DNA from: Chaetoderma sp. LZ-2023a
Lineage: Eukaryota; Mollusca; Caudofoveata; Chaetodermatida; Chaetodermatidae
DNA length: 64,000 nt
Reading direction: 5' to 3'
NCBI GenBank assembly: GCA_034401795.1
Contig: CM067372.1
Location: 35,714,351-35,778,350, forward strand
This document shows, in pieces, positions 53,746-64,000 of this stretch. The translations under genes were made by a program, and so were the position numbers. A model generated the notes under the pieces. It was not told the DNA's origin and did no database searches. It saw nothing but the letters and a program-made list of their open reading frames with translations. Numbering within the stretch: position 1 is the stretch's first letter; the number at the start of each line of letters is the position of its first letter.

Positions 53746-53869
53746 TTAGCATAAATCACATGCCATAAGATAGAATTTTGGAGGAAGAAGATAGTGGTTG
53801 TTTATGATTTGAGTGATCCCTTGAACACCTAAACAACCACCATTTACTTAAAGAAGCCACCTGACATTG

Positions 53870-54016
53870 GGCTCCAGAAGAGAGATAGTTTATATATCTG
53901 ATTGTAAATATTCAAACTGTAAATAGTTGAGGGCCTCAGGGAAGAACAGTTATTTGTACTGATCAAGTTTACTGTACCCTCTATAAACAAAGATATTATT
54001 ATTATTATTATTATTA
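53870..54016 (+). mobile_element. Possible LINE 3' tail ending in (ATT)n
   Basis: A non-coding body with 'GAGGGCCTCAGGGAAGAAC' and 'GTTTACTGTACCCTCTATAA' and a terminal (ATT)n tract, a pattern common at invertebrate LINE 3' ends. Confidence 0.4.
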
Positions 54017-54184
54017 GATAGTCTATGGAGCAGGTTTATATCTTACTGAGAAAAGAATCATTACATCTACATAGTTATTCTATATCCAGTTCTGCTCACT
54101 CACTTTGGAGGTTTACTGGATCAATCAAAATCATCCAGTAATAAATTCATCTTGAAATTTAATTTAACTTTGAATAAATTCAAC

Positions 54185-54400
54185 ATTTTAATGGGAAAAC
54201 TGATCAAAAGCAGGTTCTGTACTCGTCTTCGGCCGTGTCTGTTTGCAGGCCAAGAGTCAGTTTTTGGAAATTTACCACTAAAATAAATGGCTTTATAACT
54301 GAGCCAGTCATTACAGCAGTAAATTTAAGGTTTCTCTTGGCCTGGACATTCCTTAGGAGAAACAGATTTTCTTAATCAATCTTGGCCATTAAATGGATAT
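54185..54400. repeat. Family A hairpin element, diverged
   Basis: 'GGAAATTTACCACTAAAAT' and 'GAGCCAGTCATTACAGCAG'; the last copy before DIRS element 3. Confidence 0.7.
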
Positions 54401-54519
54401 GGGAAGAGTCCAATAATTATAGGAAAAGTCACTCCTATCTAAATACACTTCCACTCAGCAACTGTTGGAGATGACTAAGTATATGAGATAACAATTAGAT
54501 ATCATTACTCATGAAAATT

Positions 54520-54914
54520 CCCCCACAGACACCCCCCCCCCCCCTTGTGGGTTGGTCTGTTGTTTTATTAACCACTATAAAAACATACTTACCGTTCAAT
54601 CACTACTTGCTAAATCAATTATCTGCATTTTGCTATCAGAATAAGATTTTTATTCCCGCATACCCACCTCCCCCTGCCTAATCCCATTCCTATGTACCCT
54701 CAACCAGGCTACTGGTTGACTGTCCTCTCCAGCCTGTCATCTAGTATAGACTGGCACCAGTCTATACTCACCTCATAGTGACGCTTGTCACTAGGCGCGC
54801 TTGCGCATGCGCACTCGAGCCCAAATAGGAAACAGATTCACTTTTCTAAATTTAAGTGCAAAATATTTCAAACTGATTCTCAAATCTTACCACGCGGGGT
54901 GGTTGAGGCCGGGT
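54520..54914 (-). repeat. Element 3 3' inverted terminal repeat
   Basis: 54587-54858 is the reverse complement of about 61900-62148 (for example 'GTATAGACTGGCACCAGTCT' forms an inner palindrome). The outer 67 bp, with a poly-C run at 54532-54544, are specific to this end. Confidence 0.93.
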
Positions 54915-55046
54915 CGTAGTGATTGAACGGTAAGTATGTTTTTATAGTGGTTAATAAAACAACAGATCAACCCACAAGGGGGGTCTGTGGGGGGTTGTTA
55001 TTACACCACAAAAACATCCATTACCGTTCAATCACTACTTGCTAAA
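54915..55046 (-). repeat. Element 3 internal complementary region
   Basis: 54915-54993 complements the 3' terminus, but its G-run is shorter than the terminal C-run. 54994-55046 complements the 5' terminus. Confidence 0.94.
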
Positions 55047-55270
55047 CCCGTAGATTTGGTCAGTGCCCCCTGTCCACATACGGCGGGAGGAGATTTAGAG
55101 AATCATTAACATAGGATAAAAATCACACCAATCTTACCCCAATGTTAATAACATAACATAATAGTGCATATACTCAATCACACCGTGATTTAACAAATAG
55201 GGATAAGTAGAACTTAAAGAACTAAACAAAAACCAAAGAAGACTCTCACCCCTTTCACAGACGCACCGTC
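55047..55270 (-). other. Element 3 3' untranslated region
   Basis: Short AT-rich stretch between the recombinase stop and the ICR. Confidence 0.55.
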
Positions 55271-56748
55271 CTAACGAAAATGGTGGGAAGTGCTGGGTAT
55301 ATGGTCTTCGGCTTTTTTAGTTAAAATCGTAATATTACGAAAGAATGAAGCTGCTGCACTCTGGTCTTTAAGATAAAATGAGGTAAAAGTAGATTCAGAT
55401 TTCCATCCTGCCACCTGCATGACCTCATCTAATGATGAACCGGCAAAAAGAGCGAAAGAAGTAGACATGCCCCTAACGTCATGGTCTTTGATATGCGCGA
55501 GATCGATTTGATCCGGAGACGCTATTTCATAGCAAAGCTTAATTGTCTCGCAAAGCCATCTGGCAATTGTAGCCTTGACACCAGCTTAGATAATTCTTCC
55601 GCATAGGAAACCCATAAATCGGAAGGATCTGTTCTTTTAAAATCGGTTCGCTGTTTATAGGTTCGTAACGCTCTAACCGGACACCAAAATTTGTCTGAAG
55701 GCGAAAAAGACGACAAAGATTTTAAAATAATAGGACTAGCAGGAAAACGGTTAGACTGGGTTTTAGATAGAAAATCCCTTCTCGGATATAAAACCAAACC
55801 GTCACCTGACACTATAAATCTATCTCTTTCAGCAGAAAGAGCATGAATCTCTGAACGCCTTCTAGCCGATGCAGCAGCCACCAGAAAAACCGCTTTAAGA
55901 GTTAAAAGCTTAAGACTGATAGACGATATAGGTTCAAAATGTCGACCTGCCAAGACTTGAAGAACCAAAGCCAGATTCCAGGAAGGTAAAGGCTTAGCAA
56001 CCGGAGGACGAATATTACCTAGACCTCTAATAAAGCTATTAAGAATCTTAGTATCCTTGACCTCGGCATTCAGAAGACAGGGAAGGGAAGATGCCAGCGA
56101 AAATCTATAACCCCTAACCATGTTAGCTGACAAACCCAAAGAATCAAACAGATAAGATAAAAAATCTAAAACTTGTGGTATAGAAACAGAATCGGGCACG
56201 AAACCTTGGTCCGAACACCATTTACCAAAGATTTTAAGACGACCCTTGTAAACTCGACGGGTCGATTCCCTTCTGGCCGAGTCAATAATTTCCTGAGATC
56301 TTGAAGAAACCTTATCCTGGAAGCTTTCAGACTCGAGATTCTCCAAACGCATAGATTGAAGATTTCTGGACTTGGATGTACACAACGACCTCTTACTTGA
56401 GATAGAAGGTCCTGGGATACAGGAAGAAGACGAGGAAAGTCTACCAGAAGATCCAGAAGGTCTACAAACCAAATCCTCTTGGGCCAAAAGGGAGCTATCC
56501 AAAGAATCTCGCAAACTTGGTCCCTGACCTTCTGCAGAACTAACGGGATCAGAATCGTAGGAGGGAAGGCATAAGCGAACATCCCTGTCCAGGACTGAGA
56601 CAGGGCATCTACCGCCAGAGCTTGATTGTCCGGAAAAGGAGACATGTAAGAGGAGATCTGGGCATTTAGAGAGGTCGCAAACAGATCGACTAGAGGACGA
56701 CCCATGAGATTGAAAATCGCTTTGACAACCGACTTCTTTAACTGCCAC
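55271..56748 (-). pseudogene. Element 3 tyrosine recombinase, one frameshift
   Basis: The N-terminal helical part ('RRESTRRVYKGRLKIFGKWC') and first catalytic Arg ('SARRRSEIHAL') are in one frame. After 'SYAEELSK' near 55590 the frame shifts, and the rest (HDVRG box, 'VAGWKSES', Tyr in 'SFYLKD', stop at 55271) is in another. His-x-x-Arg, Trp in the fifth catalytic position and Tyr are preserved, so one small indel separates it from a full gene. As in element 1 the frame runs far upstream into RT (to 58236 with very few stops). Confidence 0.87.
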
Positions 56749-58385
56749 TCTGTGTGGGCGAACTTGCTGGGACGTGACAGCTGATCCGCCAGAAAATTCA
56801 GACTACCTGGGACATGGGATGACACTAGAAAAATCTGCCTCTTGCGGCACCACAATAGCAGATTCCATACTTCCAGACAAAGGAGAGACGACCTTGTACC
56901 TCCCTGCCTGTTGATATAAGCTACGACCGTCGAATTGTCCAACCGAATTGATACTTTGAGGCCTATCACCTGATCTGACCAGTAAAGGAGAGCCTTCTTG
57001 ACAGCCCACAACTCCAGAATGTTGATGTGGGCTGACGACTCCTCTGGGGACCAAAGGCCGGAAACTGCCAGGGAGTCCCAGACTGCTCCCCAACCCTCCT
57101 GAGACGCATCTGTGAAAATAATTGCTTGAGGAGGTGACTTTACCAGAGGAACACCCATCAGCAACAGAGAACGGTCTCTCCAGAAATCTAGATGAGGGAT
57201 CAAATGTTCTCTGATGGGAATCTGATGGTATATCGAATGGACTGACTGTTTCCACAGGGACATCAAATACATCTGAAATGGCCTCCTCATCAGCGCCGCC
57301 CAAGGGATCACCCTCTCTACGCTGACCATCAGACCTATTACTCTTAAAAAGAATCTTGCTCTTACCACTGGATAAGACGCAATAATTTCCATTGCCACTG
57401 CTAACGCCTCTATCCTTGGCTCCGATGGGAAAACTAACCCCCGAGCCAGATCGAAAGCAACTCCTAGATGAGTAAAGATTCGCGACGGAACTAGGCTTGA
57501 TTTCTCTAGATTTAAAACCCACCCTAGATTGCAAGCCATACTGCAAACCTCTGGAAAAATTCCTTCGAGAATTGAGGAAGGCCTTGCTTTTACCAACCAA
57601 TCATCTATATAAACATGAAGATGGATAGAATGACGGTGTAAAATTCCTGCCACGGCTGACACTATGCGGGTAAAAAGGAAGGGAGCCGTGGTCAGGCCGA
57701 AGGGCATGGCGCGAAACTGCCACACCCGATCCTTGTAGGCAAACCTCAGGAATTTTCTGAATACCAGATGGATAAGAACATGGAAGTAAGCGTCCTTTAA
57801 ATCTATGGAAGACGTCCACATTCCCTGATCCAGACTGGCAATAATCTGGGAAACCGTCTCCATCTTGAATTTTGGGGTGAGAATGTTCTGATTTAACTTC
57901 TTCAGATTTATGATTGGACGCCAGCCTCCTGATTTCTTTGTTACTAAAAAGATGGTCGAGTAGTAGCCCGGGTCTACTCTCCAACTGGGAACTTCCTCTA
58001 TAGCCCTTTTTACAATCATGGCTTCCAACTCCTCTTCTAAAGCCCTCAGTTTCTCCAGACTGGTGGTAACTGGAGTCCAAACTGGGCAAAGGGAGAGAAG
58101 AGGAGGATGACGGATCCATGATGGAGCATAACCCCAACGTATCTGGGAAACTAGCCAGGAGTCCTGAATGAGGGCTTGCCATTTCTCCCAAAACAGAGAA
58201 AGGCGCCCTCCTACTGGCACGTTGGGAACACGGCACTGAACTGCTTGCTCCAAAGGAGGAGGAAGAAGGGAAGGAATAGGATAGAGAAGAGAGAAATTTG
58301 GACCTACCCGGGAACTGTCCAAACCTTCAAACTCTCTTCCCCTGATAACCCCTAAAAGAAAATCATCCTCTGGATCTGGACGCAC
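56166..58385 (-). CDS. Element 3 reverse transcriptase / RNase H / MT-like protein
   Basis: 739 codons, intact. Reverse transcriptase covers about 115-340, with 'SIDLKDAYFHV' near 193 and catalytic YIDD at 259-262. RNase H covers about 420-540, with D426, E458, D483 and D534. The MT-like domain follows ('LVDLFATSLNAQ' near 565, 'YAFPP' near 605-609). The start at 58385 overlaps the end of the Gag-like frame by about 20 bp. All catalytic residues seen in element 1 are kept, so this gene has been under selection until recently, or inserted recently. Confidence 0.93.
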   Translation of the reverse strand: MRPDPEDDFLLGVIRGREFEGLDSSRVGPNFSLLYPIPSLLPPPLEQAVQCRVPNVPVGGRLSLFWEKWQALIQDSWLVSQIRWGYAPSWIRHPPLLSLCPVWTPVTTSLEKLRALEEELEAMIVKRAIEEVPSWRVDPGYYSTIFLVTKKSGGWRPIINLKKLNQNILTPKFKMETVSQIIASLDQGMWTSSIDLKDAYFHVLIHLVFRKFLRFAYKDRVWQFRAMPFGLTTAPFLFTRIVSAVAGILHRHSIHLHVYIDDWLVKARPSSILEGIFPEVCSMACNLGWVLNLEKSSLVPSRIFTHLGVAFDLARGLVFPSEPRIEALAVAMEIIASYPVVRARFFLRVIGLMVSVERVIPWAALMRRPFQMYLMSLWKQSVHSIYHQIPIREHLIPHLDFWRDRSLLLMGVPLVKSPPQAIIFTDASQEGWGAVWDSLAVSGLWSPEESSAHINILELWAVKKALLYWSDQVIGLKVSIRLDNSTVVAYINRQGGTRSSLLCLEVWNLLLWCRKRQIFLVSSHVPGSLNFLADQLSRPSKFAHTEWQLKKSVVKAIFNLMGRPLVDLFATSLNAQISSYMSPFPDNQALAVDALSQSWTGMFAYAFPPTILIPLVLQKVRDQVCEILWIAPFWPKRIWFVDLLDLLVDFPRLLPVSQDLLSQVRGRCVHPSPEIFNLCVWRISSLKASRIRFLQDLRKLLTRPEGNRPVEFTRVVLKSLVNGVRTKVSCPILFLYHKF

Positions 58386-61300
58386 GGTGAGAAGGGGTCT
58401 GACCCCTACTGGCCCAAGACGAAGGGGACTGTCTCCCTACAGACCTTGACCAATGGGATGAAATGGAGTCGAACCGATCTTCCTCCGAAGATCGATCCCG
58501 CTGATCATAAGAGGACACATTAGAGTCATGAATTACCCTAGAAGGATAAGCTCCAAACAGGTTTGAGACTCTTTCTTCTAGGTGAGGAGTTAGGGCTTTT
58601 AACCAAAGAGACATCCCTCTTTCCAGAGGATTTGGCCCATGAAACCTGAGCTTGAAGCTCCCTGGAGGACTTCAAGCGCTCCGATTCCGCCCTAATTAAA
58701 TTAGGAGCTGACTCTCCAAACAGATCAGTCCCGAAAGGAGATGCAACCACAAGATTCTGTTTCAGTACCTCGGAAACCCTAACCTCCGAAAGCTTTCTAG
58801 ACCTACGTTTGGAAGTAATGAATCCTAACGATTTACACACCGAACTAAGAGAACCCCTTGACAAATCTGCCAAAGAACGAAAGACCGCCAAAGGAACTTG
58901 TTCTCCTCGTTCTTCCACCTTAAGAACAGCCTCTGACAGCAGAGCAAGATAATTCGCCGACTTAATCTGCGACCTACACACTGACTCCCACTTAAACAGA
59001 TCAGAAGAAAAATCCGACTTAGCCGCCTCCTTCAACTGAGATGATAAAACGTCCCAAGTAGGACCAGACAGAGACTGAGTCGAGGCTACCTTTAAAAAGT
59101 CCTCCTTAGGAATCTGAACCGGCGATTCATACTTGGTAATCAGAGAAAATTCCGAACCAACTGAGTCATTAACGAAGAAGTCTAACATGTCTACCACTAA
59201 ATTGTCAATAGGAAGTACCTGAGGCGAAGATGAAGAAGGATCGTCAGAAGAAAGGGCAGAACCGAAAGAAGGAGGATCCACCACGAATTCCTCCTTCAGA
59301 GGAAGAGAAAGCGAAGAAGCAATCCATCGGTGAGCCATGGACCAGTCTTCCGAAGAGGCTCTAACTGGGCAAAACCTCTTCAGATCCCTGGCCCTGACTG
59401 ACTTCAGAGCAGAATAAATAGAAGACAGAACAGGAGGAGGAGAATAAGAAGAGGCTATAAGAATTGATGAGTCTCCTGAGACCAAAGAATCACCTAACCT
59501 CGACAACACAGGAGAGGAAGGCCTACTGCCCGACTCCTGAAAAGAGGAAGCATGCATAAACCCAGCATCCCTACCCAATTCCTAACTAGCCGATGATGAA
59601 GGACGACCCACTGCCGCAGCCGAAAATCTTGAAATAATAGACAAACGAGCAGACACAAACGAACGATCTAAAGAAGCATCTCTAACTACTGAAAATAAAG
59701 AAAAATCTAACCCTGAATCCACAATTTGAAACTCGAGCTCAGGGGACAGAACCACCGAAACAATCGGATCAAGATGGTCAAAAGACATAGACGATGCCAT
59801 CGACGAAGGGGGAGACGAAACTGACTGACCGGAAGCAAAACTTTGATCACCCTGATCATGGAAGGAAGAAGATTGAGGACCATACTGAAGCCTAGTAAAG
59901 CCCGGAGGAGGAGGAATGGAAGATTTAAACAGAGGAGAAGAGTTAGTAACATGAGACGAGGAGAAGTCTTTCGACGAGAGAGAAGAGGAAAGGGATGAAG
60001 ATCTAGACAAACCCGGATTAACCACTGCGTCACGAAAAGAAGAATCCGAATGAGAAACTAACTCAACCTCGCTGACCCTTGGAGGAATGAAAGAATCATA
60101 ACTAGAATCTACTGACTCCTGAGACAACCTTTGCAAATTTACTAGACCAGAATCATTAAAATTCCTAACATTCACCAATCTCGCTGATGCTACCGAATTT
60201 TGATCATTCGCTAACCCGGAAGCTGACTCCCAACCGGAAACGGAAATTGGAATTTTATCCAGGTCTGCCCGACCCAGAAGTACCCCTCTGATACCGGAAA
60301 CGGAAGTACACTGACTAATGTCCACCCCGGAACCGGAAGCGCTTCTACCGGAATTCGAAAAATAAACAGAGTCCTCAGACTCCGGATATCCGGAATGGCC
60401 GGAAGCGCCCCACGACCCGGAACCGGAAGAAGACAATAGACTTCTAGGATCCGGATGTCCTAAATAACCGGAAGACAGACCAGAAGTAGCCAAAACGGAA
60501 GAGGTAACCGGATCTTGCCGACCTGGATTACCCCCCTCCCGGAAGTCCTACCGGAAACGGAAGTCACAGAAGCCGGAACCGGATCTAGATGACCCGGATG
60601 TCTACCTAACCCAGACTTCCGGCCGGAAAAAGAGTGTGAATCGGAAAATTTAAGTAAACCCGGGTCCAAATGACCCGAGACCACCCCACCGGAACCGGTA
60701 CTCGCAAGACTAGGTATCTTAGATATGGGCGCTCTCGATACTACTTTGCCCACCGGAATCACCGTAAAATTGGCATTCTCATGAGTACTAGCCTCATGGA
60801 CGCCAGCTTCAACCGACGCCACCACTGCTTGAGGGTTATGCCCGTCACCCTCAAGTCTTACGTGGATTTTCTGTGGTGCACTCTCCGAGCACACCTTCAA
60901 GAGCTTTGGCGCTCTTGTCTTCTGCTTAGGTGATATCACCTGCCTAGAGGTCAGAGGGACCGGCTTCCCCCATTTGCGGGAACGCCCGCTAGCCTTCGGG
61001 CTATCCTCGGAACTCGACGATGTTTCCTACCTTTTGGCCTCTCTTATCGCAGAAGTTATCCTCTCATCAAGCGATTTCGTCAATACCGTGGCGAAGGATT
61101 CAAACCTGGCGAAAAGCGCCATCACGGCGTCCGAGTTTCCCGATGAATTTCCCCCCTCCGTTGCTACCGATAACGGAATAGAGGGTTTAGCAAAGGACAC
61201 CGCCTTAGCCTCGCTAGCAACGGGGGAAGGGGAAGGACGACCGACCAGAGGGCAGCGATAGTTTACCCGACAAATCCTTAAAAAACATTTTTGCCACCGA

Positions 61301-61435
61301 AACCGGCCACCCTTTACAAATCCCACACATCGCGGTGGATGTACAGGTCATACACTTCGCACAAACGTGCCCTTCGAACTCAATCGCGTGATGCCGATCA
61401 CACTTCGCCGATGTACATTTGGTTTTATCTGACCC
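58363..61435 (-). pseudogene. Element 3 Gag-like ORF, several breaks
   Basis: The Cys/His module is at 61307-61417 (C-x4-C, then the same spacing as elements 1 and 2, ending 'CGICKGW'), preceded by an acceptor-like GTTTGTAG at about 61434. Frameshifts lie near 61220, 60480 and 58600. An in-frame TAG at 59582-59584 splits the middle, with both sides open for 300 codons or more. The body is very Ser-rich; the C-terminus is Ser/Arg-rich ('HRASRSRG') instead of Arg/Gly-rich. Confidence 0.8.
60220..60690. repeat. CCGGAA-rich stretch within element 3 Gag region
   Basis: CCGGAA or CGGAAA-type hexamers occur every 10-30 bp on the plus strand, giving Ser/Gly-rich codons in the sense frame. It is a composition-biased tract, not a strict tandem array. 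Confidence 0.7.
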
Positions 61436-61899
61436 TTTCGCTGACTCCTACAAACGAAAAACGTAACAATGAAGCATTTCGCTCAAACTCGCTAATAATA
61501 GCAAACCTCAACTCAGTTCTAACGGCGGGAAATTCAAATTGTCTGACAAGAAACCTTCAAGGAATTCTACAATATCCTTATACTGCACTAGAAATAACTT
61601 CTTTTACAGGCTCTAGACATTGGACTGGACATTATTAATGATGATGATATTTAGGATAGGCATAACCATCAAGATACCACGAATAATACGATGTTCACGA
61701 AAACCGGTAATATCTCAATTTCGTCTATAATATACTGTACAAACACATTATACTTCTTAGACGTAACTTAGGGAGGATTGTCTTCATATTAGGCATGATT
61801 ATATTCCTTGATATAAAGTAAATAGGTATAGCTTCACAGCGCAAAACACAAAATCTCTTTCAAATATTTTTTAGCCAACTATTCTGGTTGCAGAATAAT
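61436..61899 (-). other. Element 3 5' leader region
   Basis: Non-coding apart from short frames. An ATG-led segment near 61610-61635 has a possible GTAAAA donor, but the phase does not match the acceptor before the Cys module. Confidence 0.4.
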
Positions 61900-62185
61900 T
61901 GAAAAGTGAATCTGTTTCCTATTTGGGCTCGAGTGTGCATGCGCAAGCGCGCCTAGCGACAAGCGTCACTATGAGGTGAGTATAGACTGGTGCCAGTCTA
62001 TACTAGATGACAGGCTGGAGAGGACAGTCAACCAGTAGCCTGGTTGAGGGTACATAGGAATGGGATTAGGCAGGGGGAGGTGGGTATGCGGGCATAAAAA
62101 TCTTATTCTAATAGCAAAATGCAGATAATTGATTTAGCAAGTAGTGATTGAACGGTAATGGATGTTTTTGTGGTGTAATAACAAC
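61900..62185 (-). repeat. Element 3 5' inverted terminal repeat
   Basis: The inverse of the 3' repeat, plus a 37-bp tip found again only in the ICR. Confidence 0.92.
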
Positions 62186-62309
62186 TGGCAATAATGAAAC
62201 TAACTCACCCATAAATATTGCCTATAACAGGATATAGAATTCACGTACATCAGTTTGAGATTTGCTGAGCTGTCAAAAATGTTATCCTGAAATGTCATAA
62301 TAACTTAGC

Positions 62310-62530
62310 TGCTAGCTTGCTGAATTTCTGCGAACTACATTTTCCATGAAGTTTAACTCTGAAAATGCTGAATATCTTGAAAACAATTTGACTGAAAGTT
62401 GTTGGTGGCACAGCCACCAACAAATTTCAGTCAAATTGTTTTCAAAATATTCAGCAGGTCCAGAGGTATTGCCCATTGAAATTATTGTCTGATGGGGTGC
62501 AGCAGTCAGACAGTTAATGTTCTGTGATGG
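62310..62530. repeat. Family B palindrome with type D outer arms
   Basis: Inner palindrome at 62367-62456 ('GAAAACAATTTGACTGAAAG' arms, 'GGTGGCACAGCCACC' centre). Outer right arm 'GCAGTCAGACAGTTAA'. Same layout as 38075-38300. Confidence 0.82.
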
Positions 62531-62985
62531 AATTGTGAACATTTGGAGGAAATTGATCGCAATCTGGCCAATGGGTCAGAGATGCAGATAAACAAATCCG
62601 GATGAAAAACATATTGACCGGATCCTAGGTTATAAGCATCAGGAAAATCTGAATGGAATATATAGAACATATGCTTAAGCCAATAGCTACATGTATCCTG
62701 GTGAAGCGCCTGTTTCTGGTCCGGTCTGGGCGTGTATATGACTGCGGATGTTTACAACATTAAAAGAATTGTGCTAGCTTTCTCAATCCGGATATCAGGA
62801 AGGCTGGATAGATGTGCTGAATTATAAACACGGAGTTAACTTCCTCTCAGTCAATGGCTCAGGAGATTAATAAAGCTTAGATTCAATCATTGACATCTAA
62901 TTTAGAAGCATGGATATACACAACTAAACTGCGCACAGAGATGGTGCAGACTCACACCATTGCTTTCTGTCCTGCAAATACAAGC
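62531..62985. other. Spacer
   Basis: AT-rich; nothing recognised. Confidence 0.4.
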
Positions 62986-62989
62986 AGTA

Positions 62990-63500
62990 ACCCTATGACC
63001 TAGATATATGACCCTTTGTCCTGAAATTCAACTTCTTTCAAACTTAGCACAATATAGAATGGATGTATCAAATTTGGTGACTACATGTAAGTCTTTGCAT
63101 TCTGAAGACATGGCCAAAAATTGTATTGCATCATGCACCTGTAACATAGATGTCTGCATGACATCCAGTCTGACTTCGACCTGAAACTCAAACTCTCTCT
63201 AACTAGCCAAAATATGAATATATATATATACCAAATTTCATGATGACACATTCTTGCATTCCAGCGATATGACCTTTGTGTCTTTCGGTATGCTCTCTGG
63301 CCCTATACCCTAGATATTTGACCATTTGTCCTGAAACTCAAACACTCGCTATAGTCAACCACAATATGAACATATGTGCCAAATCTGATGAATCTACATT
63401 TTTTGCATTCCCAAGTTTAACTGCCAAAAATGTTTTCTGGTCTGCACTTAGTAACACTCTGATCTATGTATTTGACCCTTTGACCTGAAACTCAAATATC
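62990..63500. repeat. Cluster of about four 150-170 bp tandem units
   Basis: 'TTTGTCCTGAAACTCAAAC'-type segments recur near 63010, 63179, 63329 and 63482, each followed by 'CACAATATGAA..ATATG' and 'CAAATTTGGTGA'-type sequence. Diverged. Similar in layout to the 20.5-kb and 27.2-kb clusters. Confidence 0.75.
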
Positions 63501-63599
63501 TTATAAGCAGCCATGATACCACTGACTGTACCACAGTTGGCCACTCTAGCCTCTTCCATTCAGACTACAATATGTATAATAAGTAACAAAGCCATCCAT

Positions 63600-63850
63600 T
63601 CCAATGCTAAATTAAAAAATAGTCCCCTCTGAATGACATACAAACCAAATATCTTAATTATAATGACCATTAACTGTCTGACTACAGCAAGTCACTAGGC
63701 AATAATTTCAATGGCCAGCTCTGAACCTGCTGCATCCACCACCAACAACTTTCAGTCAAATTGTTTTCAAAATATACAGTATATCCAGAATTATCCCCCT
63801 TGGAAAATGTAGTCAGCAGAAAATTAACAGTCAGACAGTAATCCTGACCA
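63600..63850. repeat. Partial type D / family B element
   Basis: Left outer arm 'TTAACTGTCTGACTACAGCA' at 63670, right inner arm 'CAACTTTCAGTCAAATTG' at 63746 and right outer arm 'ACAGTCAGACAGTAA' near 63828. The left inner arm is deleted. Confidence 0.7.
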
Positions 63851-64000
63851 TCAAAGGGTAACCTGTCATCGCTGAACCAGAGCTATTCATAAGAAGCAGC
63901 ACAGAAGAATTGAAATATTTATTTTATAATAATGAGATATATAGCTATATACACATATCACTGACACGCTATAATATTATACCACACACATATATATATA

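Larger units (their letters stand above)
54520..62185 (-). mobile_element. DIRS-type YR retrotransposon, element 3 (RT intact, other genes damaged)
   Basis: 7.67 kb, minus strand, 5' end 62185 and 3' end 54520, limits read exactly from the ICR join at 54993/54994. Same order as element 1. It lies upstream of the first recognised RASGEF1 coding exon, in the same strand sense, so either in the first intron or outside the gene. It is the most diverged of the three at protein level. Confidence 0.94.

Overview
The window is animal nuclear DNA. Small exons with GT-AG splice sites sit among long, AT-rich introns crowded with transposons and simple repeats. The class of organism is not certain. The mixture of DIRS retrotransposons, TTAA-flanked hairpin elements and long minisatellites suggests an invertebrate, possibly a marine lophotrochozoan, but that is inference.

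Host gene. Twelve exons on the minus strand (32173 down to 1056) join, with matching phases and no stop, into 365 codons of a RASGEF1-family Ras/Rap guanine-nucleotide exchange factor. They cover the N-terminal RasGEF_N (REM) region and most of the Cdc25-type catalytic domain. The last coding exons lie beyond the left edge. A 5' leader exon should lie upstream of 32173 but could not be identified.

Mobile DNA. Three structurally complete DIRS-type tyrosine-recombinase retrotransposons are present: 3087-10136 (element 1), 13331-19563 (element 2) and 54520-62185 (element 3). All lie on the minus strand, the sense strand of the host gene. Elements 1 and 2 sit in introns; element 3 lies upstream of the first recognised coding exon. 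Each has inverted terminal repeats and an internal complementary region (ICR) that spells out the circle junction, which fixes the element ends to the base. Each encodes a Gag-like protein with a shared Cys/His module, a reverse transcriptase/RNase H with a methyltransferase-like tail, and a tyrosine recombinase. Element 1 looks intact, element 2 is broken in all three genes, and element 3 has an intact RT with a damaged Gag and recombinase. Two non-LTR retrotransposon remnants (left edge and 22.2 kb) and possible LINE 3' tails (12 kb and 53.9 kb) are also present.

Repeats. At least three families of short hairpin elements recur: A, about 27 copies; B, about 15 copies; C, 5 copies. Families A and C are flanked by TTAA. 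Tandem arrays include a 47-bp minisatellite of about 84 copies (40937-44872) and 39-, 40-, 20-, 66- and 23-bp arrays. Three clusters of units roughly 110-170 bp long share a similar layout. From about 32.2 to 54.5 kb and from 62.2 to 64 kb no protein-coding exon was recognised; these stretches are almost entirely repeats and AT-rich spacer.
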